Shown here: positions 50,798 through 59,214 of the stretch, piece by piece | How positions within the stretch are numbered: position 1 is the first letter of the stretch | Layout: the number at the start of each line of letters is the position of its first letter | Origin: JAFAGX01 sp035623335 | Lineage (GTDB): Bacteria; Acidobacteriota; Terriglobia; Terriglobales; Acidobacteriaceae | Direction: 5' to 3' | Length of the DNA stretch: 64,000 nucleotides | NCBI GenBank assembly: GCA_035623335.1 | Contig: DASPTQ010000241.1 | Span: 1-64,000 of the forward strand | The notes under the pieces: generated by a model | What the model was told of the DNA's origin: nothing | Seen by the model: the letters and a program-made list of their open reading frames with translations, nothing else | Database searches by the model: none | Program-made: the position numbers and the translations under genes

Positions 50798-52327
50798 TCA
50801 CATTTCGAAAGCTAGCCACTCTAGCTTGCCGTCGCGCTCGATCTGCAGTACCAACGGGGAATTCGGACTAAGATTCTTGAGCAGAGCACGCAATTGCTCG
50901 ACGGAATCGATGGGCTTGGCGTTCACGCTGTGGATCACGTCCCCGGTTTTTAGCCCCGTGTCCGGACCGAGAAGGTCGGCGGCGCGGGCGATGACAATCA
51001 CTCCGTTGGGAAAGCGCAAGTCGCCGAGCACGGATCGGAATTGATCATCCAAGCTGACGGCTAGAATCCCCAGCGGCTCGACCAGGCTTTTTTCGGGATC
51101 GACCTCGTCCATGAGCTTGTCCATGGGGTCGCGGTGCTCGCTCACCGGAATTAGCAGAGTTTTCTCTTCGCCTCTTCGCTTCACCACCAACCTAAGGACC
51201 TGGTCGACCGGGTGGAGATACATGGCAGCGGTCAGGGCGGGAAGAGTATCGATCGGCCGCCCGTCGGCACTGACGACAATGTCTCCAATCCGCAAGCCAG
51301 AGGATTCGGCGGGACCTCCGGGTGTGACGTCGCACACGATGACACCGAATTTCTGAGATAGCCCAAGACCTTCGGCCAGGGCAGGAGTGATGTCCTGGGT
51401 GGCCGCCTGGATCTCGATGCTGTGGACGTGGCCGTATTTTCGCAGGCTCTGATAGACGAAGCGCACGACTCTGGCGGGAATGGCAAAGCCCAAGCCTTCA
51501 CTGCCGCCCCCTTGGGACAGAATCATGGTATTGATTCCGAGTACGTATCCGTCCATGTCAACCAGAGGGCCGCCGCTGTTGCCTGGGTTGATGGGAGCAT
51601 CGGTCTGGATGTACACCATGGGGTTATCAGGATCGGGCTGCCGGCCCACGGAACTTACCACCCCCATGGTGACGGAATTCTCCAGGCCTTCCGGGCTGCC
51701 CATGGCAAACACGAGCTGACCCTGACGCACCCGCCGCGCACTTCCCAGAGAAAGCGTGGGTAGACCCTTCTCGTCGATCTTGATGAGAGCCAGATCCGAC
51801 TCCTTGTGCAAGCCAATCAACTTCGCCTCTTCTATTCGTTCCTTCCCTACCGGCTGGACTTGCGGAAAGTCCTCGGAGGGCATCGGCAGGAGGACGCGAA
51901 TGCGGCGTGCCCCCTCGACCACGTGCGCGTTAGTGATAATGTAGCCGCTCGGGTCGACGATGACTCCCGAGCCGATGGCCCTCTGCCGCGTGATCACAGC
52001 GGTTTGGCGATGGCTGCTCTCCTCGACCGCACCGTAGCCAGTCACTTGAATTTGAACCACCGCGGGGGAAACCTTCTCGACCAGGGCTACCAGCGACGAA
52101 TTCAGCTGCTCGAGAACCTGGGGAGTCCCGGAAGGACGCGGGCTTGCTGCCTTGCCCGGCTCCGTCCCCGGGCTGGCATTCGAGGAAGCCGCATTGCCCG
52201 GGGCTGGCTTCGCCGTAGAGTTCCCCGACGGCTGCTGCGCCAAGCCATGGGTCGAAACCATGAGCAGCGCAAGGCTTGAGCAAACCATCGAAGGGCGGAT
52301 CCAAGAGAAGCGGCTGCTTTCGATCAT
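50798..52327 (-). CDS. HtrA/Deg-family serine protease with two PDZ domains
   Basis: ATG 52327 with AAGGAG nine bases upstream gives 509 residues and a signal peptide (SLALLMVSTHGLAQ). A Pro/Ser/Ala linker (~33-70) precedes the trypsin-like domain. The triad is His in YIITNAHVV, Asp in ESDLALIK and Ser in NPGNSGGPLVD. Two PDZ-like regions follow (~330-410 with GGPAESSGLRIGDIVV, and ~435-509 with LLGPDTGLKTGDVIHSV). These proteases degrade or chaperone misfolded periplasmic proteins. All catalytic residues are intact. It is single and diverges from the PilZ gene. Confidence 0.94.
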   Translation of the reverse strand: MIESSRFSWIRPSMVCSSLALLMVSTHGLAQQPSGNSTAKPAPGNAASSNASPGTEPGKAASPRPSGTPQVLEQLNSSLVALVEKVSPAVVQIQVTGYGAVEESSHRQTAVITRQRAIGSGVIVDPSGYIITNAHVVEGARRIRVLLPMPSEDFPQVQPVGKERIEEAKLIGLHKESDLALIKIDEKGLPTLSLGSARRVRQGQLVFAMGSPEGLENSVTMGVVSSVGRQPDPDNPMVYIQTDAPINPGNSGGPLVDMDGYVLGINTMILSQGGGSEGLGFAIPARVVRFVYQSLRKYGHVHSIEIQAATQDITPALAEGLGLSQKFGVIVCDVTPGGPAESSGLRIGDIVVSADGRPIDTLPALTAAMYLHPVDQVLRLVVKRRGEEKTLLIPVSEHRDPMDKLMDEVDPEKSLVEPLGILAVSLDDQFRSVLGDLRFPNGVIVIARAADLLGPDTGLKTGDVIHSVNAKPIDSVEQLRALLKNLSPNSPLVLQIERDGKLEWLAFEM

Positions 52328-52695
52328 CCTAGTAGACTCCTTGACCCGATACCTGCGCCTCGGCACTCAGAATTTATCCCTCCCAAGTCCAACCCGCAAG
52401 TCGTGGCGGAGGCGGTTTTGAAAGGGGCGAGCGTTCCCCTTCCCTGCTGGTATCGGCCGAAGCCAGCCTACGGACGAGGCCAGGTGGGAACCAAGCGGGA
52501 TGGTTACCCTATGCGAGCGAGCAAGGTGCGGACGCAGATGCAGGCGGCCGGAAGACGAACTTCGGCGCTCAACATGGGGAATCTAGTTGCTACCGTCTTC
52601 GTCTACATTCGGCCGGAATCGTGCTTTGAGGGGGAGTGGTTTCCATGATATAAGGGCAAGTTAGTAGAAATAAACCTCCAATTGGGAGATGTGGG
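52328..52695. other. Divergent promoter region between the Deg protease and PilZ genes
   Basis: About 370 bp. No supported protein gene is present; a plus-strand frame at 52403-52648 lacks family features. A promoter for the PilZ gene is visible near its right end (see next entry). Confidence 0.5.
52626..52654 (+). promoter_or_regulatory. Candidate sigma-70-like promoter of the PilZ gene
   Basis: TTGAGG at 52626-52631 and TATAAG at 52649-52654 are 17 bp apart, a good match to the housekeeping promoter. The start of transcription would be near 52661, about 35 nt before ATG 52696. Confidence 0.5.
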
Positions 52696-53070
52696 ATGGA
52701 GCTGGCTTTCAGGGAGACGAATGGCCAGAAGCGAGGAGGGCTTGTGTCCGAATCACGGACGGGAAAACGCTTCCCTCTGGAATTGCCGATTAAGATTCAC
52801 AAGGCGGAAGAGGGTGCGCAACACTCCGGGGTAACGGGAAATTTGAGCGCGGCGGGAGTCTACATGCGCGCCGACGCTACACTCGAAGTTGGATCCAATG
52901 TCGAGTTTGAAATCGTTCTTCCTCCCGAGGTGACTGGCGCGAAGGAACCAGTGATCGTCCAGTGCCGCGGGCGCGTGGTGCGTACCGACGAACCGGTAAC
53001 GAGCAACGCGAAGCAGGCGCGCGGCGTGGCCTGCGTGATCGATTCCTATGATTTCGTTCGCCGAGAATAA
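52696..53070 (+). CDS. PilZ-domain protein
   Basis: The product has 124 residues from ATG 52696, GGGAG upstream. The c-di-GMP-binding PilZ fold is supported by SRTGKRFPLELPIKI (RxxxR-like basic motif), GVTGNLSAAGVYMRADATLEVG (the (D/N)xSxxG motif as NLSAAG) and CRGRVVRTDEP. The first motif reads Arg-x-x-Lys-Arg, so binding of c-di-GMP is plausible but not certain. Length is that of a single-domain PilZ effector. The pseudo-receiver regulator lies 120 bp downstream on the same strand and may be co-expressed. Confidence 0.88.
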   Translation: MELAFRETNGQKRGGLVSESRTGKRFPLELPIKIHKAEEGAQHSGVTGNLSAAGVYMRADATLEVGSNVEFEIVLPPEVTGAKEPVIVQCRGRVVRTDEPVTSNAKQARGVACVIDSYDFVRRE

Positions 53071-53193
53071 GCAGTTGTCTGTTCTTTTCCGCGGCCTGGG
53101 AGCGGTCGCGCTGCCCGCAAATGGAATAGGACCGGTCGGGTTGCTCCCCCGGTGCCGGGCCGGTGCCAGATACAACTTCGAGGTGATGACGCC

Positions 53194-53865
53194 ATGCTGA
53201 AACTCATTCTGGCCGACAATCAGGCGATCTTCCGCGCCGGAATCGCGAAAGTGCTGGCGGTGGAAGATGAGATGCGTATTGTGGCGCAAGCCCAGACGGC
53301 CGAGCAGATGTTCATGGCCGTGGACAAGTTCCGCGCCGCAGTGCTGATTGTAGCCGGCGGATTTCACGCCGACTTTAACGCCGTGTTGCAGGCGGCCAAC
53401 AAAGTCAAGACGCGGGTGGTCGTGCTCGCCGATACCGGCGAGAGCGCGCAACGCTACATGGGCGTCGGTGCGCATGGCGTGGTCTATCGCAACGTGACCA
53501 GCTCCGCCCTGGTGGATTGTGTGCGCAAAGTAGCGCGCGGAGAAACCTGGGTACAGGACATCGCCGTACCGAGCGAACTCACCGAAAACGATATTGTGGG
53601 TTTGCGGGTTCGCGACCGCCTTACGGCCAAAGAGCTGCGCATCGTCGCCCTGATCGTGCAAGGTTATAAGAACAAAGAAATCGCCGCGCAGCTGGGGACC
53701 ACCGAGCAGGTCATCAAGAATTACTTGCGCAACGTATACGACAAGATTGGCGTTTCCGACCGGCTGGAGCTGGCCCTATTCACCATCCATCACCGCATCC
53801 TGAACGAAGCCGCTGCCGCCACGGCAGCCGCGCAGCCCCAACCCGGACAAGCCGTGCCTTCGTAG
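53194..53865 (+). CDS. NarL-type regulator with a pseudo-receiver domain
   Basis: ATG 53194 (MLKLILADNQAIFRAG) with GAGGTG upstream gives 223 residues. The receiver fold is recognisable at residues ~1-120, with Asp in LADNQ. The usual phosphoacceptor Asp of beta-3 is missing: the strand reads AAVLIVAGGFHAD. The usual Lys of the switch region is Arg (GVVYRNVTS). The LuxR-type helix-turn-helix at ~145-205 (LTAKELRIVALIVQGYKNKEIAAQLGTTEQVIKNYLRNVYDKIG) is intact, so DNA binding is likely without phosphorylation. A short Ala/Gln/Pro tail ends the protein. It follows the PilZ gene. Confidence 0.88.
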   Translation: MLKLILADNQAIFRAGIAKVLAVEDEMRIVAQAQTAEQMFMAVDKFRAAVLIVAGGFHADFNAVLQAANKVKTRVVVLADTGESAQRYMGVGAHGVVYRNVTSSALVDCVRKVARGETWVQDIAVPSELTENDIVGLRVRDRLTAKELRIVALIVQGYKNKEIAAQLGTTEQVIKNYLRNVYDKIGVSDRLELALFTIHHRILNEAAAATAAAQPQPGQAVPS

Positions 53866-53940
53866 AGATTTCGGCCAAGGCATGGCCTGACCCAAGGAAT
53901 CTCGCCTGGGCCCGCAGAAGGCGGTGTGCGCTGGTCCAAT

Positions 53941-55536
53941 TCAGGTGATCTTTTCTGCGATCGACTTGGCCTGGGTGAACAGACCGAGATAATCGGGCCC
54001 GCCCGACTTTGAATCGGTTCCCGACATGTTGAATCCGCCGAAGGGATGAGCGCCCACTATCGCTCCGGTACATTTGCGATTGATGTATAAGTTGCCTACG
54101 TGGAATTCCTGCAGGGCGCGCTCAGTTTTCGCTGGCGAACGGCTATAGACGGCTCCGGTCAATCCGAACTCGGTATCGTTGGCGATCTCGAGCGCATGAT
54201 CGTAGTCTCTGGCTTTGATGACCGCAAGCACGGGGCCGAAGATCTCTTCCTGCTCGAGCTTGGACTTGGGCTCGATGTCAGCAATCACCGTGGGCTCGAG
54301 GAAATAGCCTTCGCCGGCACGGCTGGCCCGCCCACCCCCGGTGATGAGTCGTCCACTTTTCTTCCCATATTCGATATAGCTGAGAATCGACTGCAGGGCG
54401 GCTTCATTAATCACCGCTCCCATATTGGCGTTTTCCGCCGGATCGCCGATCGAGATTTTCTCCACCCGAGTCTTCAGACGCTCGAGAAACCGGTCGTAGA
54501 TCCGCTCGTCGACGATGGCCCGCGAGCAGGCGGAGCACTTCTGTCCCTGGAAGCCGAAGGCAGCTTGTGCGACACCCTCGACCGCGGCGTCCAGATCGGC
54601 CTCGGCGTCGACAATGATGGCGTCCTTGCCCCCCATTTCGAGAATCGTGCGTTTGATCCAGATCTGTCCGGGAGCCATTTCCGCCGCCCGCCGGTTGATG
54701 TCCAAGCCGACCTCGCGCGAACCGGTGAACGCGACGTACCGGGTTTTCGGATGGGATACCAGCGCGTGTCCGAAGGTCGCACCCGAGCCCGGGCAGAAGT
54801 TCACTACACCCTCGGGAAGCCCTGCCTCTCCGAGCAACTCGACAAACTTCGCCGCCACCGTGGGCGCATCGCTCGACGGCTTGAGAATAACCGTGTTTCC
54901 GCAAACGATCGAAGCCAGGGTCATGCCGGCCATGATCGCGCAGGGAAAGTTCCAAGGCGGAATGACCGCTCCGATGCCTAAGGGAACATACACCAGACGG
55001 TCCCGCTCGCCGGGGAGTTGCACATCGGTCTGAACCTTGGCGAAGCGCAACGCCTCGCGGCTGTAGTACTCACAAAAATCGATGGTCTCGGCGATGTCGC
55101 CGTCGGCTTCCGCCCAGTTCTTGCTGACTTCGAAGACGAGCCACGCCATGAACTCGAACTTTCGCTCCCGCAGGAGATCCCCGACCCGGAACAAAAAGCC
55201 AGCCCGCTCCTCGACCGGAGTACGACTCCAGGATCGAAAGGCCTTTCCCGCCGCCTCGATCGCCGGCTCGACATGTTCCTTGCCCGCCTTGGAGTGCACC
55301 CCCACAACTTGGGACGGCTTAGCCGGGTTGACAGATTTGATCTTGCCCTCGGTTCGGATCCGTTTGCCGCCGATCCGCAGATCGTACTCTCGGCCCAATT
55401 GGCCGGACACCTTCTCGATGGCCGCGCGCATCTTGCGGGCGTTTTCTGCCTGGCTGAAGTCGACCGACGGCTCGTTCTCGAACCGGCCCTCGTGCCGGCG
55501 AGTTTCTGGCCGGACGGAAGCTTCAATGGTTGCCAT
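53941..55536 (-). CDS. L-glutamate gamma-semialdehyde (P5C) dehydrogenase-like aldehyde dehydrogenase
   Basis: The product has 531 residues, the length of the PutA/RocA-type enzymes. The catalytic Cys is in GQKCSACSRAIV and the general-base Glu in LEMGGKDAIIVDAEADL. NAD-binding FTGSREVGLDINRRA and PWNFPCAIMAGM are also present, and the C-terminal GPDYLGLFTQAKSI completes the pattern. The enzyme would oxidise P5C to glutamate in proline or arginine breakdown. No proline dehydrogenase is nearby, so another aldehyde cannot be excluded. The gene is single on the minus strand, converging with the regulator gene. Confidence 0.9.
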   Translation of the reverse strand: MATIEASVRPETRRHEGRFENEPSVDFSQAENARKMRAAIEKVSGQLGREYDLRIGGKRIRTEGKIKSVNPAKPSQVVGVHSKAGKEHVEPAIEAAGKAFRSWSRTPVEERAGFLFRVGDLLRERKFEFMAWLVFEVSKNWAEADGDIAETIDFCEYYSREALRFAKVQTDVQLPGERDRLVYVPLGIGAVIPPWNFPCAIMAGMTLASIVCGNTVILKPSSDAPTVAAKFVELLGEAGLPEGVVNFCPGSGATFGHALVSHPKTRYVAFTGSREVGLDINRRAAEMAPGQIWIKRTILEMGGKDAIIVDAEADLDAAVEGVAQAAFGFQGQKCSACSRAIVDERIYDRFLERLKTRVEKISIGDPAENANMGAVINEAALQSILSYIEYGKKSGRLITGGGRASRAGEGYFLEPTVIADIEPKSKLEQEEIFGPVLAVIKARDYDHALEIANDTEFGLTGAVYSRSPAKTERALQEFHVGNLYINRKCTGAIVGAHPFGGFNMSGTDSKSGGPDYLGLFTQAKSIAEKIT

Positions 55537-55618
55537 GGGTTACACCTCCGGGCGCTAGGGATGTTGCGGGGAACAGCGCATTCATTGTAGCACCCTGGCC
55601 CGGCGAGGCCGGCGCGCG

Positions 55619-58600
55619 CTACTCGCGGACGTTGACCGACTCCCGGTTTTCCTCTGCCCGGTAGCTCACGGCCGCCGTACGTTCCAGCTTGTCCCAGGAG
55701 AAGCGCTGACCCTCAATCGCCCGTATCAGCGTCTTGCCTAGAACCACCGAAAACAACTGGCGATAGGCAAACCTCTGCAGCCACACCTGGCTGAGCAGCC
55801 AGGCGTCCTCTCTGGCTTCCGGCTGGCGCCGTTCCAGGGCAAAGGCGATGGCTGAGATCACAAAATCAATGATCAAGAAAGCGGCAAAGAACAACACCAG
55901 CCGCCGGAAGTCGGCGGGGTCGGTGGAGTCGGGGTGAAAATGCTTCTGTACGAAATACCATAGGGCTCCGACCCCGAACATGAGATCGATGAACGGAGAA
56001 ACCAAGGGTAACAAGATTTGGAAGATCACGATATTCGGCAAGGCTACCCAGCCGAGCGCACCCTGCCGGGCAAATACGCCGCGATGCTTCCAGACCGACT
56101 GCAGAATGCCAAACGACCAACGAAATCGCTGCCGCATGAGCCCATTGGCACCGGTCGGCGCTTCGGTATAAGCCAGCGCCAGGTCTTCATATTGCGTCCG
56201 ATATCCCCGGCGCAACAGGGCCATGGTCAGATCGGCGTCTTCGGCGACCGTATCGGTGTGGTAGCCGCCTACCTCGCGCACCGCCGAAGTTCTCCAAGCG
56301 CCGATGGCTCCCGGCACGACGCTGACCACTCCTAAGGTGTTCAGTGCGCGGCGCTCGAAATTCTGGCTGGTGATGTACTCGAGAGCTTGCCAGCGCGTCC
56401 AAAGATTCACCCGGTTCCCCACTTTGACGTTGCCCGCCACGGCGGCCACCCGGGGATCGAGAAAATGCGGGACGAGGCGAGAAATGGCTTCTGGGGCGAC
56501 GACGGTATCGGCATCGATGCCGACAAAAATTTCCTCCTCCTGCAAGTACTCGAGTCCGAAGTTCAAGGCGTCGGCTTTGCCCGAGTTGGCTTTGGTGAGA
56601 ACCAGGACGCGGCCGGAGTCCTGTTCACTGACAAACACGCGGCGCGCCACCTCGAGAGTCCGGTCTCGGGATCCGTCGTCGATGACAATGACACGCAAAT
56701 CGGGGTAATCCGAAGCCAGAACGGCGCGCACCGTACGCTCGATCACTTTCTCTTCGTTGTAGGCGGGGATCAGGACCGCCACCGCCGGCCGGTAGTAGGC
56801 CGCCTCCGGTGACTCGAGCAACGGGCGTTGTCGCAAGCGGTCGAAGATGGCAAGGGCGCCCACAAACAGCAAGCGCCCCGTCATCAGCAAGTCGCCGAGG
56901 AAGAAGATCCAGGCAATGCCCTTGCTGACAAAGGTCCACAGCGCGAAACCAATCCAATCGACGCGGGCTGCCCAGCGCTGGTTCGCGGGCAGAGCCGGCA
57001 TCACGTCGGCCTTGGTTTTTCCCATCAGCTGATGCAAGGGAACGATGGTGAGCCCTTTGGCGCGGATGCCTTCGATAATTGCCGGCAGCGCCGCCACGGT
57101 TTGACGGCGGTCTCCGCCTCCGTCGTGCAACAGAATGATGCTTCCACAGAACCGAGTGTCGCGGCCGCAGGGCGGCAGGTGGGAAACTACCCGGTCGGCG
57201 ATTTCCCCTGCCTTCGGGCGTGGATTTTCCTGCCAATCATTAGGATCGATCTTATCGCCCACCAGAATGTAGCCCATGTCCTGCGCGATCTTCAGGGGCC
57301 GCACCTGATCGGTCGTGTCCGGCTCTTGATCGATCGAGTAGGGAGGCCGGAAGAGAATGGTATGCACTCCCAGACGGCTGGCAAACAGCTCCTCCGTCAG
57401 ATTGATTTCGAGTTCGACGAAGGCCCGAGAAATGTTGCTGATGTCAGGATGGGTGAAGGTGTGGTTGCCGATCTCATGTCCTTCGCGATAAATCCGCGAG
57501 GTGATGCTGCCAAAACTCTCCGCCTGCAACCCGATGAGGAAAAACGTCGCCGGCGCCTGCTCGCGCTTGAGCACGTCAAGAATCTTGGGTGTCCACTGCG
57601 GATCGGGACCATCATCGAAGGTGATGGCCACCTGGTTGGGGTTGTAACCGTAGCGGGCGACGCGATAGGGTTCGGGCAAAGGGTCGAACTCCTCATCGGT
57701 AATCAACCCGGAAGAGTCGATGGTCAGCGTGCGGGCCCCGTGAGAGGGTTCGGCCTCGATCCTAAAAATCTCTCCACTCCCCACCATATCCACGAGATCG
57801 CCCGGCGGAACGTCGCGTAATTTATTCGCCGCGTTCGACTCGCCGGGTACATCCCAGACCTTCCACAGGGAGCGATCTTCGGAACCGAGTCGCCACAGGG
57901 CGAAGGTGTCCACTCCCAAGGCCTGAGCCGCGCGCATTTCATTGAGTGCGGTAGCCCCATCCAGGAACCAGACGTCATGACGGAGATTCTGCTCGTCCAT
58001 GTAGCTGACGTGAGGATTGAGGCTGTCGCCGTCAAAATCCACATCCTCTTCGGAATCTCTGGCCGTGAGCCAAGCCTCCTGCACGGTGGAATTGGTGTCT
58101 TTCGTGCCCGGCGGCAGCGTGCCCTGCTTGGTTCGTTCCACCCAGTCGTAACCGTAATTGCCAATGGCACAAATCAGCTTTTGCCGCGGGATCGACTTCG
58201 CGGCAGCTTCGAGACTCGCGACAAACCAGTCCTGGGAAGCCACCGGGCCGGGCGTACCGCCTGGGAAGTGCTCGTCATAGTCCATCACGATCACGCCATC
58301 GGCGGCGGCGGAGATGCGCGCGTAATTGAAATCTTCGTTGTGGGGCTGAACGCTTACGTACAGCTTCTGCCCGCGTTTGTGAAGATCGCGAGAGAGCTCC
58401 TCGAGCAGGGTGTTGTATCCCGGCTGCCCGCTCTTCGGAAACTCCTCGAAATCGACCATCAGGCCGCGATATTTGTCGGTGGCAAGAAAGGCTGCCACTT
58501 GCTGGCGGAAGCGAGCTCGGGCCTCAGGATCGTTCAGGAACCGGCTGACGTCTATCCAACTCGCCCCATCGGAATTGTTGACCATGGGATAGACTTCGAG

Positions 58601-59125
58601 ACCGGCCTCTTCCGCCTTGAGGAAGGGCATGACTTTATCGTCGACCGTGCGAACGGAGGAGGTCTGCACCACATCGAAGAAACTCCCCGTCTGCTCATCG
58701 ATCGATTGCAACCGTCCGTCACTGGTAACTACGTGCAACCATTCCGGATACAGCAGGTCGATCTGGCGAGCAAAGTCGCGCAGAGAAGAAAAACTGGCCG
58801 CATCCCAAGGCACGTAAAAGGCAGCCCGGACGCCTTCCTCGTGTCCCAGGCTGAGCTGCGAAGGAAGCCCGGGGGTCCTGCGTTGGCCGCGTCGGAGCGC
58901 CGCCAGGCGACGCCGCTCTTTGGCCTTTTCTCGCTCCGTTTCCCGCAAAGCATGGTAGGGCTTGGTTTCTGTCTTCCACAACAGCGTGGGCAGCGGCTCA
59001 TCATGCAGGACGTTATAGACAAAAAAGCTCACCAGCAGCATGAAGCTGACGGCGAGGGCATCGAATAGCCACCGCAGCCGCCGCCAGCGAGCCTGTCGGG
59101 GATCGAAAAAGACCGGTTGTGCCAT
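55619..59125 (-). CDS. Three-domain membrane polysaccharide enzyme: GH18-like, NodB deacetylase, GT2 synthase
   Basis: The product has 1168 residues. After a membrane helix (~17-40) comes a GH18-like barrel (~97-430) with the catalytic-type GLMVDFEEF (DxE, ~225-227) and VIVMDYDEH. A NodB polysaccharide deacetylase follows (~495-700) with TFDDGPD (503-509), HTFTHP (555-560) and RPPYS. A processive GT2 glycosyltransferase (~780-1005) has DDGS, DAD (871-873), EDADL and QRFRW, then C-terminal helices. Such a chain could build, deacetylate and cut an amino-sugar polymer like poly-N-acetylglucosamine, as PgaB and PgaC do as separate proteins. No partner pga genes are beside it. The polymer is not established. 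Confidence 0.9.
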   Translation of the reverse strand: MAQPVFFDPRQARWRRLRWLFDALAVSFMLLVSFFVYNVLHDEPLPTLLWKTETKPYHALRETEREKAKERRRLAALRRGQRRTPGLPSQLSLGHEEGVRAAFYVPWDAASFSSLRDFARQIDLLYPEWLHVVTSDGRLQSIDEQTGSFFDVVQTSSVRTVDDKVMPFLKAEEAGLEVYPMVNNSDGASWIDVSRFLNDPEARARFRQQVAAFLATDKYRGLMVDFEEFPKSGQPGYNTLLEELSRDLHKRGQKLYVSVQPHNEDFNYARISAAADGVIVMDYDEHFPGGTPGPVASQDWFVASLEAAAKSIPRQKLICAIGNYGYDWVERTKQGTLPPGTKDTNSTVQEAWLTARDSEEDVDFDGDSLNPHVSYMDEQNLRHDVWFLDGATALNEMRAAQALGVDTFALWRLGSEDRSLWKVWDVPGESNAANKLRDVPPGDLVDMVGSGEIFRIEAEPSHGARTLTIDSSGLITDEEFDPLPEPYRVARYGYNPNQVAITFDDGPDPQWTPKILDVLKREQAPATFFLIGLQAESFGSITSRIYREGHEIGNHTFTHPDISNISRAFVELEINLTEELFASRLGVHTILFRPPYSIDQEPDTTDQVRPLKIAQDMGYILVGDKIDPNDWQENPRPKAGEIADRVVSHLPPCGRDTRFCGSIILLHDGGGDRRQTVAALPAIIEGIRAKGLTIVPLHQLMGKTKADVMPALPANQRWAARVDWIGFALWTFVSKGIAWIFFLGDLLMTGRLLFVGALAIFDRLRQRPLLESPEAAYYRPAVAVLIPAYNEEKVIERTVRAVLASDYPDLRVIVIDDGSRDRTLEVARRVFVSEQDSGRVLVLTKANSGKADALNFGLEYLQEEEIFVGIDADTVVAPEAISRLVPHFLDPRVAAVAGNVKVGNRVNLWTRWQALEYITSQNFERRALNTLGVVSVVPGAIGAWRTSAVREVGGYHTDTVAEDADLTMALLRRGYRTQYEDLALAYTEAPTGANGLMRQRFRWSFGILQSVWKHRGVFARQGALGWVALPNIVIFQILLPLVSPFIDLMFGVGALWYFVQKHFHPDSTDPADFRRLVLFFAAFLIIDFVISAIAFALERRQPEAREDAWLLSQVWLQRFAYRQLFSVVLGKTLIRAIEGQRFSWDKLERTAAVSYRAEENRESVNVRE

Positions 59126-59214
59126 TAGACTTGGGCCGATTCCATCCTAAGCCGTGCAGTAAGTAGGGTCAACGACACGCCCCCGCCCCGCCTCGCGCCA
59201 GGAGGCTGCAGCAA

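Noticed and set aside
52753..53661. 302-codon minus-strand ORF opposite the PilZ and NarL-type genes
   Set aside because: It spans two recognised genes and their spacer; composition is His/Arg-rich, as expected for a shadow frame.
56828..59068. Long plus-strand ORFs (330 and 363 codons) opposite the GH18-NodB-GT2 gene
   Set aside because: They are antisense to clear catalytic motifs and have no ribosome sites or known domains.
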